A DNA stretch of 64,000 bases from Mytilus galloprovincialis (lineage: Eukaryota > Mollusca > Bivalvia > Mytilida > Mytilidae), in the NCBI RefSeq assembly GCF_965363235.1, contig NC_134845.1, forward strand, positions 26,476,524 to 26,540,523. The letters are read 5' to 3'. Under the pieces are notes generated by a model, which saw only the letters and a list, made by a program, of their open reading frames with translations, had not been told where the DNA came from and did not search any database. Within the stretch, counting starts at the first letter, position 1; the number at the start of each line of letters is the position of its first letter. The translations under genes and the position numbers were made by a program. This document shows, piece by piece, positions 21,401 to 33,530 of this stretch.

Positions 21401-24400
21401 AAGTGATTAACTTCATATCCATGATATCAGAGGTAAACCAGCTGTTCCATTAAGTTTCAATTAAACAAATTAAAAACCAAAACATTAACTTTAAAACTAT
21501 ATTTTCAATCACAATCCGTATACATGTATATTTAAATACTTGATATTAGATATTGTCACTCACATACTTACAACTACATGTATTCTTCAGTATTGAATCA
21601 ATTGTTACCCCATAGAAGAAGGTAATAGTTGCATCTCATGATGGTAAATTAAATCACTTTTGTTTGGTTCTTGAGCATTTGAACTTGATCACTGTTTAAA
21701 GCTGGATATTATTGATATTTTCTATTTGATATTGATCTTTGAAAAAAAACTTATTTTAAACTGAAACTGTAATAAATTTATTATACTTTACATTAAAATG
21801 ACATTTTTTGAGTGGCTAATAAGAGAGTGTTGATTTACTCTCTCACATGGTTAGCGATTGATATTTATGACCCACCTACGATAGCAGAGGGGCATTATGT
21901 TTTCTGGTCTGTGGGTTCGTTTGTTCGTTCGTCCGTCCATCCTACTTCAGGTTAAAGTTTTTGGTCGAGGTAGTTTCTGATGAAGTTGAGGTTCAATCAA
22001 CTTTAAACTTAGTTCACATGATAAGAAATCCATAGTATTTTAATTTCACTCATATATATATCATTGTTAGTCTTAAAAAGTACATGTATATTAAACATGT
22101 TAAAGTTACTATATTTTTTTAATTTTTCAGGGTCAATCTTGTCTTACTATTGTAATGCAGTTGGTTAAAATTAACCCTCAGGAATTAGATTGTTATAATG
22201 ATGATAGGCAAAATAGTACAGGGTAAGTATTTATCAATTATGGACTATTGACCGGGTTATTTTGTTATTCCCGGAACTGTTCAGATTATATTGGCTGAGG
22301 TCAAAGTCACAGATGTAATATAATACACAGGTCCTTAAACAGATTATTGAAAAAAAATACTTAATTTATAAATTAGGAGATAACTGTATTGTATTTTAAT
22401 CTCTGACGGCATTAATTGGGGATTTAAAAAAGATATAGACTTGATGTTACTTAATAAGGGATAACTGTATTGTATTTGAAGCTTTAAGGACGTCCATCGG
22501 TAGTTTTACTGTCGCAAATTTAGTTTACCTGGCGACGCAGAGCGGAGACAGGTAAACAGGTATTTGCGACAGTAAAACTACCGATGGACGTCCGCAAAGC
22601 TTCAAATACAATACAGTTATCTCTATTGTAATGCAAAACAATTTCATAATTAAATTTCAATCATTATTTCAGTGTAAAATCTTCATTAAAGAAAATTCTG
22701 CGAAAAGGTGTTATCTTCTTTGGTCCCTACACTAGGTGACGTCATTGGTATTCCTCCGGCATCAAACATTAACACCGGGTGTTTTCTTGCTTCTGTGCCG
22801 CTTCAGAATGTAATAAAATTTGATAAAAAGAAGATTTTTAGGTGCAACATGCGAGTTTTTTGGCTTATTATTGTAGAAATTTCATGTCAATATATTCAGC
22901 AATTCAAAATGTCGGCTTCCTTAATTACAGACAAGGAGATAGAGAATTTTACGCTAACTGTCATCCAATCAGAACCATTGATACAAAATAATTGCATTAG
23001 AATTTTTTATACCCCCATTTTAATCATACCACCGCTTTAAATAAGGTGAGCGTATACTAATTTACATCTGTCTGTCCATCCGCCTGTCCTTCCATCACTT
23101 TGTCCTTCCCATTGATATTTTCTTCAGGAATTACAATGCAAAGAATTCTGAAATTGGGTTTGAGGGTTTATCATAGGTCAGCTGTACTGGGTGATGCGTT
23201 TTCAGGTTCATCTCTCAACAACTTCCTGATTACCAAACACTTGTATGATTTTACACATGATAACCAAGTTCAACTTTTCCATCACATTTTTCTACAAAAC
23301 TACACTTGAGGATTTCTGAGATTTGGTTTAAGGGTTTGGACAGCATTGATTGGCAGGCATTAGGTAAAATTCACAACATATAGTGTGAAAGTCATATTAT
23401 AGTGCAATTATAATTGATTACTACAGAAAATAAATTAATGTTGGTTTTTTTTTAAATAGCATTTGTTTGATAACTGGAAATATGGTGGAATATCCAATAG
23501 ATGAATGTGAATTGATGGATCTGGCAATAATTGAAAACATTTCATTCATGAAAAAAATTAATGGAGATTACATAAACTGCACTCAACAGGTAATTAGCAG
23601 TCCCCATTTTTAATCATTTGATATTCTGATAAAAAGCTGCGAGAGAGTTGCTGCCTTATTATTTCTATCTTGTGGCTTGTGGAAAGACAAGCATGACATT
23701 TAGACAATATAAGTATAGTGTCTTGAAATATGAAATTTATTTGTATGAGGCTTAGAAACGGGGAAAATGCGAGGTTCTACCTGAAAATTATACTGAAATC
23801 GATAAAAAATATAAAAAAATTAAATAAAATATGTAAAAAATTCATTGACTACAAAAAAAAAAAGATATGATTGCCATGTTGAGACAACTCTCCACAAGAG
23901 ACCAATATTACACAGATATTAACAACTATTCTATAGTTTACCGTACGACCTTCAACAACAAGCAAAGCCCATACCGCATACTCAGCTTTAAAAGGTCCCG
24001 AACTGACAATGTAAAACAATTCAAACCAGAAAACTAGAGGCCTCATTTATGCCCAAAAAAAATGAACAACAAACAAATATGTAACACATAAACAAACAAC
24101 AACCACTGAATTACAGGCTCCTTACTTGAATGTTCATAACATACTAAATGTATGTTCATATTGAAATTGATAGAAAACCAAAAAATGGGAATATTGTAAA
24201 TAAAGGAAGAGGGATAGAAAAAAAGCATTTTCCTGTCCCCATAAGAGGAGGGATATGACCTTTATCAGGACTCAGGGATCGGGTTTTTTTTAAAATCGGG
24301 ATTTCCCCTTTCAGGATCCGGGATTTCCTTTTTTTTTCAATTTCGGGACCTCAGGATTTCGTTTTTTAACCCCGGAATTTCAGGATTTCATGTTTTAAAG

Positions 24401-27400
24401 CCAGGGAAGGCGGAATTTCTGGATCAGGACCCCTCCTATCCCCCTCCAATAACATGACTTATGATATTTTTGCTGAAATTTTCCAGTCCTTTATGTTTTA
24501 CAAAATTCTTCCAACAACACTTTACATACTTTAAACTACGCTCTGAATGCCTGCGATTTCGTGGGTGTGTTCTAGTTATAATGATAATGAAAACACCAAT
24601 TATGCTTAAATTTTATTCTTTTTTATAAATGTTTTATAGGATAGAGATTTAATGCTAGAGGTTTCGCCATTTAAAATCAGCAATCTTCCAGTTGTTACAG
24701 TACCAATCAACATATTTATTGATGACACATCTGCCAACAAGTCCAGAAGATGGGATGCCTTGCATTGCATACAAACACAGTTAGCAGGAATACCACTTAA
24801 AGATAAACAAAGAAATAGAAATGTTATGGTGCTAGGTACCTCTGACAAGGTTGCTATACTGGATATAGCTAAACCTATTTGTGATGATATCCTGTCTCTA
24901 AAGAGGTATAGAATTTCCAACATCTGGTGTATATCAAAATGATACTTAGGTTACCAGATAAATAAATTATTAAAGTGATCATTTTAAGTAATTAATGTAA
25001 ATCATGATCTAACTTCAGTATTATGTCAAATCAATGTGATAAATGTCAGTTTTTTTAATAGATTAACTATGTTTTACTGTTTAAGAAAGTAAAATATTTT
25101 ATCAAATAATTTGTATATTAACAATAATTAATAGTTTACACAAACTTTTTGTAAAGCAACACATTCTGTGTATTTTATATATAATATTCTGTATAATAAT
25201 TAAATTAGTTGTATAAATAGTTTACATTTGTTTATTAAAAGCTCTGGAATTAGAGGATTTGATGCCATGACCAAAGAGAACATTATGATAACATCAGATG
25301 TAAACTGTATAATTGCTGATTACAACTGTGTCAGTCTTGTTTGCAATCATCTGGGACCATCCGCAAATAAGTTCTGTCCTAAGTGTATGGTAAGATGGTA
25401 TTTTTATGACTAGGAAGAATTATTTTTATGCCTGGATATATATTGTTAGCTTTTTTTTTTAACTTAAGTTTGCCTCAACCAAATGCCATGAAACTTATGA
25501 AAACTTATTATTTACACAAAACACAGATCAATTTGGAATTTTAGAGGCATCACGTAAAAAGTTTTAAAGTTATACGCTTTACAAGTAGAAAAATATATAT
25601 AACATTAATGAAGGAAATAAAAGCTTTATTTTACACTGTTTGAAGATGAAGCAGTTAATTCAAACATGCCTGACATACTTTTTTAGATTTCTACTAGTTT
25701 TTGTTGTTGTTGGGGTTATAGATTCATTTCATATTATGGATATCAAATGAGAGTTTTTAGATTTGCATTGTCTTAATTGTTAGATATTCTTTAAAAGTTT
25801 CATTTCATTTTTCAGGCAGATAGTTCAGATCCTTTGAGTTTTGAATGGGAAAAACGTACCCCAAATAAAACTCAAAGAACAATAGAGCACATAAAAATAG
25901 CAAGAAATAAGGTAGAGATCAGGAAAGAAAATGGAGTGAAAGAACATACTAATTGTTTTTGGGAAATAATCAATTGTCATAAGTAAGTACAGTTTATAAA
26001 CAAAGTTTCTGCTTTGTACCTTAAGGATGTACTTAGATGAGGTTAGGTTAAAATTAATAAATTAAGAAGTTAAAATTGATACTATAAGCTGGTAGAACAC
26101 TCTTTCCGGATAAAAATAAGCTAAAAATATTGATAATCATGGACCTCCTTTTTTAAATATTTTAGATTTGAAATATGGCGGGAAAAGGCTGACTCAGATA
26201 GTATTTGGGTCTCAAAACCAAAGAAAGAAAATCAAGAATCTTCTAAAATTTTGGTGAATGACCTTTCATGAGCTAATAAATCTTATATTAAAAAATAAAT
26301 GGGTGTTATGGGGCAAAATATTTTACATTGTATTGTATGGAAAAACACCAAAAAGTTCGAACTTTTGACGCAAATTCCAAAACCTCACCTAAGTACATCC
26401 TTAAGGGGGCTCGCGGGTCTAAATATTTTTTTTTTTATCTAATACAGGATTTCTCTATATTTTTCTATAAATGAACTTTATCTTATACTTAATAGAAAAA
26501 TGAAATAAAAAAATGGGGTCACCGTTCATTTACGCTCACAATCTGCCTTCGGAAGAAGCATACATTTTTGTTGATGTCCTTTTTTCTGTTGAACTAATAG
26601 GAGAGAAAACGGTAATATCGAAATAAAAAAAGAACTAAATTACAGAAATCGCTCAAATTTTACAGTTATTTAGTTTATGTACAGCTTATTTGAAAACAAC
26701 AATAAAAAATATAGGTCACCGATAACTTAAAAAAGATAATTCAATTTTAATCCCAAAAAATGGCATTTTTGCAACAAAGGGAGATAATTTGAAGCTTTTT
26801 CAATGATATCTACATTTTAAAAGTCACCTAGGGTCAACACAAATTGATTTTTTGGAATGATTTACTCATAAGTAAAAAATAAACTGAAAATGCCATAGCT
26901 TAAAATAAAAAGACACATCCAAAGGTTCATTTTCATTTATCCAACTTTTTAAAATTTTAGGTTGTTAAGGTAAAAAAAAAAAGTTGGATAGATGAGATCA
27001 AAGGTAATCAAGAACAAAGGGTTTTTCAATTAGAGTTTGGGTTGAATGATAGATGAAAAATAAGACTGAAAATTATACCCTAATTTATTTTTCTGTAGTA
27101 TTAATAAGAAAAGCATGTTAAAATGTGCAACTAACATTTAGTTAATGTAATGTTATTCATTTGAAAGTATTTTAAAGTTTTTTAACCATTAATTAAAATG
27201 TGAACTGGATAGAAAAATATCAGTTGCACTTTTATTCATGAAGAGATTTGTCAATGAGATAAAGCTTTTTTGGTGTAATAGATCCTGTTCATTCGTTTTT
27301 TTCTGTTCTTCTGACCAATTGATCCAAATGAGACAAAATATAAGTTGAATACGTTTTACTACACAAAGACTGAACAGAACAAAATTCAAACAATAATATA

Positions 27401-30400
27401 TAGGTACCACTTATAGTCGCATTGACATCCTCTCTTATGATTATTCCGTTTGTGTTATTTTGGGAGAAAAACGAGCTAGCTTCCCTTGGCCAGAGGTCAA
27501 TAAAATTTCTGCAGCAGTACCTAAAGTGTGGGCCAGGTGAGCTAAAAAGTTGGATAAATGAGAAGACGCCCATCCAAACAACATGTTAAGGGGTCATAAA
27601 CCTTAAATATTTAAACAAGGCTTTGGAGATATTAAATAACCTTTGAAACATTGATTGCCATATTCAATAAAAAAACAACCCAGTAGAATGCTATACCCTA
27701 TGTTATATATAATGATGTTCAACTGATTTTTCCATTTGTAGAGACACTCCAACTGGATTACTCCATTTCATGTATTTGGGTTTAGTAAAACATCTCGTGC
27801 AGGTAAATATAAAATAATTGGATGGTATATACAAAACACAACTTGACAAAACTTTTTCACATTTAGCTGTTGGTTTTATATTAATTATTTTTTTTTGTCT
27901 ATGACCACATTTTTTTATGTTTATCTAATCACATGACTAAAGTATGTCTATGGGTTGATAAAAGAAAATAACGTCAGCCGATTAAAAGACGCGCTACATC
28001 CCAAATTAAATTATTAATATATAATAACCATTATTATTATAAGAATTTGAATTTATTTTCCAAAACATTCCAACAAGTGACATATGACAGACAACACATT
28101 TATTCTCAAATCTTTCACATTTCTTTAGTCATTAGTTGAATAAAGTTTGATAAACATCGGTTTTATGTTGTTGTTTTTAAGGTGAAAAAGTTATAGTTTT
28201 AAAATAATTTAATACTTTTATATTTTTTTTGTATGTATAATTCTAAATCTTTTGAGTTACTATACTTCAATAATTATAAGTGTATCTTAGTGAGTGCATT
28301 TACTTCTTTTGCAGTTATGTTTGACAAAACTTTCAGAGCAGCAGAAAGAAAAATTAGAACTGCATCTTAATAGTTTAAACTTGACTTCTTTTCCTTACCC
28401 TGTGAATGGGAAATTCATTAAATATGTTGACAGTCGACAAGGAAAAGATTTTAAAACATATGTAAGAAATATTTGATATACATTGTTATTGATTTTTTTA
28501 TAATGTTTCAACCTTTCACTTTTATAGTTCATTACAGTAAAATTTTGTAAATGCCACTATCAGCCCTCTTTGCTTAATCATGGTAGCCAGCTTATAATTA
28601 TCCAGAACACTGGCAGGACTTATAAATTAAGATGGGAGTCAAATTCACAGAAATTTTTGTGTCATTCCTTTTAAGAAACTATAAATTAGAGTTATTTTAT
28701 ATTTGATAGCAAGTGTTGCTTAATTTTAAGTAACTAAATACTAAGTACTTTATTAGGGAAATAATTTTTGAACTAATTTATTGTCCACAGTTCAACTTCT
28801 TTTGACTTATTGCAGGTGCAGGTGGCATTTTTTAATATGGAGTATGTCCGTCTTCCAATGAAATACCTACAAGCAATATCAGCCTTAGCAATGGTAATTT
28901 TCTATGTAACATGGAAATTATTTTTATAAGGTTTTATGATAAGGAATGAAAATAAGATATCTATTGGGACTGACTACCAACCAATCAAAATGTTGCATTC
29001 TTATATATTTCAGAAAATATTCAGTAGGATATATTTGTTCAATAATCTCAATAACTATCATCATATGTCATATTTAGATAAGCTTGATTTTGCAGCTTGT
29101 ATGTTCATAAATTAAGGAAAAGGGAAGGTTATTGTACAACATAAGGAACATATCCAATATCATCTGTGAAACCCTTATTCCATAACGGTCAAGCAACAAG
29201 TGATGGCCTCGGTAAAATATACGAAGGAATGATTTCAACTTCACCATTTTGAACATAAAATGAAGTAGATGTGGTATGATTGCCAGCGAGACATCTCTCC
29301 ACCATATATCAAATAACATAGAAGTTGACAAAAAATGTATGGACCTCAACAATGAGGAAATTCCACATGACACAGTCCTGTCGAAATTACTGATATGTAT
29401 ACATTTTAAAGGAGATTTCACCAACTTTCTGATATATACATTTATAAAAAAATGAACTTGGTGTATAAATTTTGAATAAGTTTTGATAAAATCATACTTA
29501 CTATAATGTGGTTATAGTCATAAAAAGTATATTGTATGTGTTTGAGTTGCTTTCTTTTTTTTCAGATGTCAAAACACATTCACACTACAGAAGGTACTGA
29601 AACTGTAGATAAAGACATAAAGAACTACATTGCCATAATAAAAGAGAAAATACCAGAGCTTTCCAGTAAAAAAAAGACTCATCTGTGTATGCACTTGGTT
29701 AGTTGAGATAGTATCTATAAATTAATAAAAGTAACTTAGTTGTCCTCAGTGAACAATATTCATTGGGATATGATGGATGGGAAAAAAAAATTTAAATTGT
29801 AATTTTGCCTCATGAATGAAAAGTTTTATTGAGTAATGCAATTGCTTAAGGAATAACATGTGATGTGCAGTTAGCCAATCAGAATTACATATTATAGTGA
29901 AACATACATCTAATGTAATTATTATATTATGTAATTAGACTCTATGTTAAAATTAATACAATTTAATACAGTGTATCATTTAATATCTGTAGATTGATGA
30001 TATTAAAGAACATGGATGTTTATTGGAATACTCTGAAGATGCATTCGAAAAAAACCATGGGCTCATTAGATCAGAAATATTTATACAAAATCAGTTGGCA
30101 AAAAGTAGAGATACAGCAGCACAATTTAGCAGAAATGCCATTCTGGAACACATCATTAGTGGTGGTTATTTCTTAGATAACAACAACTGGTATGTAGAAT
30201 CGTGCGTTAATGCTTTGATTATTTTTTGCCGTATAAGAATTCTAATATGAAACCTGTTTTAAAATGAAGATTAAAATGTGTTTCATGTCTCATTTTTAGG
30301 TATCATCCAAGTCAAATTTCAAGTTTTCATTACATTAGTAAGTTAATGCTTTGGTTTTGCTATGAATTAGACAGTTAAAAAATTTCAACCAATTTTTACA

Positions 30401-33400
30401 TGAACCACAAAAATATGATTTGCCGACTTTTTGAAATGTTCTGGATCCACTACTGGTTGGTAAGTCAATTAGTCCAGTTTTTACAGCAATAAATTTCTTT
30501 AAAAATTGGTCTAATCATGTATCAATTATTATGAACTATCAGAATTATCTCATTTAAGCAAATGACAGTTTTAGTAAACAGCTGAATGAATACAGTTGAA
30601 CTAAGCTGTATAGAATCAAGTGATTAACAAATTAAGAAAAGTATATGTAAGAATTCTTGTCATAGTAGGTTATATAGTAATGGTTTACTGATATAAGAGG
30701 TCGCTAACATGACTATACCAAAATTGCATCTATTTTGACAGTTTTTTCCACCTAAATGTCTTTTTAAGATTCAGACGAAAATTTCCTTTCTTGGTTTGTT
30801 TTGTAGGGAAGACCTTTTTAATTTTATAGGTTCATCAATATGATTTTTAATCAGTATTTTTTCATAGGAAAATGGACTTGATTGGACCTCCGAACTATTC
30901 ATGATTCCATTATGAGGAGTCTCCTGAAATTGAACCAATGCTCTAGTTCACATCATTAAAAATCAAATAACAAATGTTTTATTTTATTTTTTCATATATT
31001 AAGTAGAACCATATTAATAAGGTGTCTTTGTAAGAATTGTTGAATTGTTAAATATATTTTTATTTAAGGATTCAAGCCAGTCAACAAGTCCAAAGTTTTG
31101 GAAGGGTTAATATTGTGGAGAAATTTATGGGAAAAGGGAACGAGACAAAAGGGAAATTCACCCTATCAAAACTTGAAAAGAAAGACAATCTACAGGTAAA
31201 TATACTGCAGCTGTGCTATTTGAGGAGTCAAATTGCATTGACTGTATATTCATATGTCATATACAGTCCATGACAGTATATCACCTTGTTTATGACGTTG
31301 ACAATGGGTTTCCGTAGAGTTTTATTTATGACGTCAATAAAACATACAGGTTCGCGGAAATTTAACGTCGTCCGCTTCAAATTAAGAAATGACGTTTTTT
31401 ACCCAAAATACTTCATTCAGAACATTTTTAAGAGTTGCAGTATATAAAGAATAACCATACATTGTCTTGAAATATCAATTTGTTATTTGTACTCGGCTAG
31501 AAACAGGTAGAAATGCTTGGCACAGCCTCGCTTTCTACCTGTTTCTAAGCCTTGTACAAATAACATTGATATTTTGAGACAATGTACATGGTTATTCTAT
31601 ATATTTATAGTTGGATGATGAAATCACTATTAAAATGGTTTGATAGTCATAAAAGTTAAAATGTCAAAAATTCCTTACAGTGTCAATATGAAGAATAGAA
31701 GATCGAGGCTTGTCAGATTTACATCAAACTGAAATACACTTATTTTCTCAAAATATTTTTGAACATAATTGGTTCCTGATCAACATAAAATGTAACTCTG
31801 CCATTCCACTTTACACAGAAAATTGAAAGTAAATAAATGTGTTCGAACTTCATTATTCATTTATTTGAGGAGTGACTGTAACATTTGTTTCTGTCTAAGG
31901 AGAAATAACATCAAAAATGTGTTGCAAACTGATTAACCCTTGTAGTGAGTTATGTTACAGTATGCATCAATTTTTTTTTATAATTGTAGTTGGAAAAAAT
32001 ATTACAGTCTTTTCCCATAATTAAATTCTAAATTCAATTTTAAACCATAGAAAAAACGTTATTGACAGGACTAAATTACATGTCTATTTGATAAGAAAAC
32101 AACAACAGCCAATCAAAAGATGTTAGATGTCAATTAATTAGAGGCTTATTTTTTATGCATTTTAGTGCAATAGAACACAGAATAGTTCACAGACAATTTC
32201 TTACAATACTGTTTTTTTAAATAATCAGCACATTATATAATCTATAGATATACACATTTAATTCAGTATGAAATGGAGTTTTAAATTATTGAGTTGCATT
32301 AAACAATATATTTTCAGAAACTAAGTGACCTTCAAATTCTGCAAGCCTTTGTCAACTGTGGTCTTTCGATATCATCTTATAATGAGCAGTGTACTGTCAC
32401 ACAATTCTTTGGTAATGCATTAACCAAAAGTGGAGAAAGAGCAACCCTTGGAGGATATGTTTTGTATCTTGAGGAAGAAGAGGTATATTAGTTTGTAAAA
32501 CAAATAAACTCATTGTTTTCATAGGATTGTGAAGATTTTTTTCTCATCTTAACAAAACAACGAATGCCCTTGTTAATTTATGCAAACTTTAATAATTGAT
32601 AATTCATGAGTATTTAGTGTGTATTTTGAAAAAGTGTTTAAACTGAAAGTTTGATATTATTCCTAAGTTGTAGACAGATCTTATACAATTACTGTCTGTT
32701 AATGAGGTAAATATTTCTTATTGACTTTTGAAAAACTGATATTCACTGAAACCACATATTTACTGAAACAAAAGACAGTAATTGTTTTATGGAACAATTT
32801 TTTTCAATGGATAAAAGTTACGGTCAAATCCACATTTGACCATGAGTTGTTACTAAGGATAGACTTTTTCTTTTAATCATTGGATCATCAAATGTCAAAT
32901 AAAATTGAGAATTGAAATGGGGAATGTGTCAAAGAGACAACAACCCGACCACAGAAGAGACAACAATAGAAATAAGCTTATATTGCTATGCAAAAAATAA
33001 TAATTGCACCATAACATTATACTTTTCTTTATTTATTTTTTTAAAGTATATAAACATTCTTGGTCCAGAATTATGACATTTCATAATTTATATTATATTT
33101 TCACTTAACTAAATCAAATTTATATTAGCCTTACAACACTTGATTACTTGTTTAAAACATATTTGAATGTTTACAGGAAAAAATTGGGAGAATTAAACAG
33201 CTAGCTAACATAAAAAGTGGAAAATTGTGTATTGAGATTGCTATAATTGTAACAAGCAGGCCTGTGATATACAGATGTCAGAATATAGAAGCTGTCATGT
33301 TTAGTGCGGAGGAAACTATAGTTCCACTGAAAAACTTAATACAAAATGTGCATCTTATTCATGATTGTATAGGAGGTTTTTGCCCTATAAAAGAAACAAA

Positions 33401-33530
33401 ACAAATTGTCAAAGTAGAACAAGAGATGATAGAGAAAACTATCAAACATTTGCAGCATAACGTTAATCATGATGTTTATTTGATAAATAAATTTAGATTA
33501 ACTCATTTGAAGGACAAATATATTGTATAG
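18486..33530 (+). CDS. Plavaka-like EnSpm/CACTA transposase, copy 1 (18 coding exons, 976 aa)
   Basis: Catalyses excision and insertion of the element in the nucleus. Exons: 18486-18920, 19838-19963, 20513-20610, 21255-21432, 22131-22222, 23460-23589, 24640-24905, 25242-25389, 25816-25982, 27742-27802, 28315-28461, 28816-28893, 29566-29697, 29993-30189, 30300-30337, 31077-31195, 32318-32482, 33177-33530; 2,931 nt, one open frame. Domains: C2H2 finger (C19, C22, H35, H41); acidic Ser-rich linker (about 60-110); WFPFNNKVHYLL block (about 120-187). RNase H-like core: FIDDTSANKSRRW (D381/D382), IADYN (D468) with zinc-binding CNH...CPKC (C476, H478, C487, C490), DTPTGLLH (548-555), GKDF (611-614), and YSEDAFEKNHGLIR (E701/E705). 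C-terminal HDC-x4-C module (921-928) with following H residues. This order matches fungal Plavaka transposases as I know them. Start chosen by good ATG context before the finger. Exon 15/16 is uncertain: the first AG (31068) breaks phase with donor 30338, so I used 31077. Confidence 0.85.
20049..20367. repeat. Foldback element, member 1 of 2
   Basis: It starts 'atatcaccttgtttatgacgttgacaatg' and ends in a hairpin with arms 20218-20289 and 20300-20366 ('agaataaccatacattgtctcgaaatatcaa...' and its inverse). It lies in transposase intron 2. A second member, roughly 90% alike by eye, lies in intron 16 at 31278-31599. It is probably a non-autonomous DNA element. Confidence 0.8.
20683..20969 (+). 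repeat. Bivalve dispersed repeat, TGCCCC family, near complete
   Basis: It runs from 'tttatgccccacctacgataatagaggggc' through 'tctgttcgttgtctgtttgtctg', 'caggttaaagtttttggtcaaggtag' and 'cacggtccattgaacatgg' to 'tttggacacattcttgtt'. It sits in transposase intron 3. This family is what most strongly suggests a mussel-like host. Confidence 0.8.
20980..21135 (+). repeat. Bivalve dispersed repeat ('gctgactatgtggtatggg' family)
   Basis: 'ggccttttatagctgactatgtggtatgggctctgatcattgttgaaggtcgtacggtgacctaaagttg' parallels the member at 4900-5010. It fills the rest of intron 3 of the transposase before exon 4. Confidence 0.65.
21866..22020 (+). repeat. Truncated TGCCCC-family repeat
   Basis: 'gacccacctacgatagcagaggggcattatgttttctggtctgt' to 'aaacttagttcacatg' repeats the first half of the element at 20683. 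It lies in transposase intron 4. Confidence 0.75.
22460..22621. repeat. 162-bp near-perfect hairpin
   Basis: Arms of about 60 bp ('gataactgtattgtatttgaagctttaaggacgtcc...' and its inverse ending 'aagcttcaaatacaatacagttatc') surround 'agtttacctggcgacgcagagcggagacaggtaaac', itself partly palindromic. It forms the left part of the repeat unit that continues to 23010. It lies in transposase intron 5. Confidence 0.85.
22622..23010 (+). repeat. Internal repeat B, related to 7625-8045
   Basis: Second member of the family described at 7625-8045, strongly similar by eye. It contains a 110-codon open frame (22708-23040). The matching frame in member A is interrupted, and the region has no splice or family support, so I treat it as non-coding. 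Confidence 0.75.
23870..24230 (-). repeat. Bivalve dispersed repeat, inverse of the 4820-5085 family
   Basis: 'tgattgccatgttgagacaactctccacaagagacca', 'gtacgaccttcaacaacaagcaaagcccataccgcata' and 'aaacaacaaccactgaattacaggctcctta' identify it. It lies in transposase intron 6. A stretch of imperfect repeats on 'cgggatttc' and 'aggatttc' follows at 24270-24440. Confidence 0.7.
26021..26404. repeat. TTAA-flanked MITE with GGATGTACTTAG ends
   Basis: It begins TTAAGGATGTACTTAGATGA and ends with the inverse 'ctcacctaagtacatccttaa'. The inverted repeats are about 22 bp with one mismatch, and TTAA stands outside both ends, as in piggyBac- or Kolobok-like non-autonomous elements. The interior, about 330 bp, has no coding signal. 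It lies in transposase intron 9, 38 bp after the exon 9 donor. Confidence 0.8.
26405..27741. other. Rest of transposase intron 9, nothing identified
   Basis: AT-rich sequence with 'aaaaagttggata(g/a)atgaga' at about 26982 and again at 27545, and 'atccaactttttaaa' near 26939. These look like fragments of one more dispersed element whose limits I cannot set. Minus-strand open frames at 27189-27573 show no family features. Exon 10 begins at 27742. Confidence 0.4.
29255..29345 (-). repeat. Short dispersed repeat fragment
   Basis: 'aaaatgaagtagatgtggtatgattgccagcgagacatctctccaccatatatcaaa' is a piece of the same bivalve repeat as 23870-23910 (bases 'gattgccatgttgagacaactctccac'). It lies in transposase intron 12 and generates a spurious 116-codon minus-strand frame. 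Confidence 0.6.
30338..31076. other. Transposase intron 15, nothing identified
   Basis: No repeat or exon that I can name. A sound donor (GTAAGT) opens it at 30338. Two candidate acceptors close it, at 31067-31068 and 31075-31076; see the exon 15/16 finding. Confidence 0.5.
31278..31599. repeat. Foldback element, member 2 of 2
   Basis: It is colinear with 20049-20367 over its whole length, including the hairpin arms, and lies in transposase intron 16. Differences by eye are around one base in ten to fifteen, so both members entered or diverged long before the 28.8-kb copies separated. Confidence 0.8.

Noticed and set aside
22708-23040. 110-codon open frame
   Set aside because: It lies inside internal repeat B. 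The homologous stretch at 7740-8050 has the frame interrupted, and there is no domain or splice context.
24606-24923. 105-codon minus-strand open frame
   Set aside because: It is the antisense shadow of transposase exon 7.
29074-29424. 116-codon minus-strand open frame
   Set aside because: It lies in an intron of the transposase and overlaps a dispersed repeat fragment; no family resemblance.
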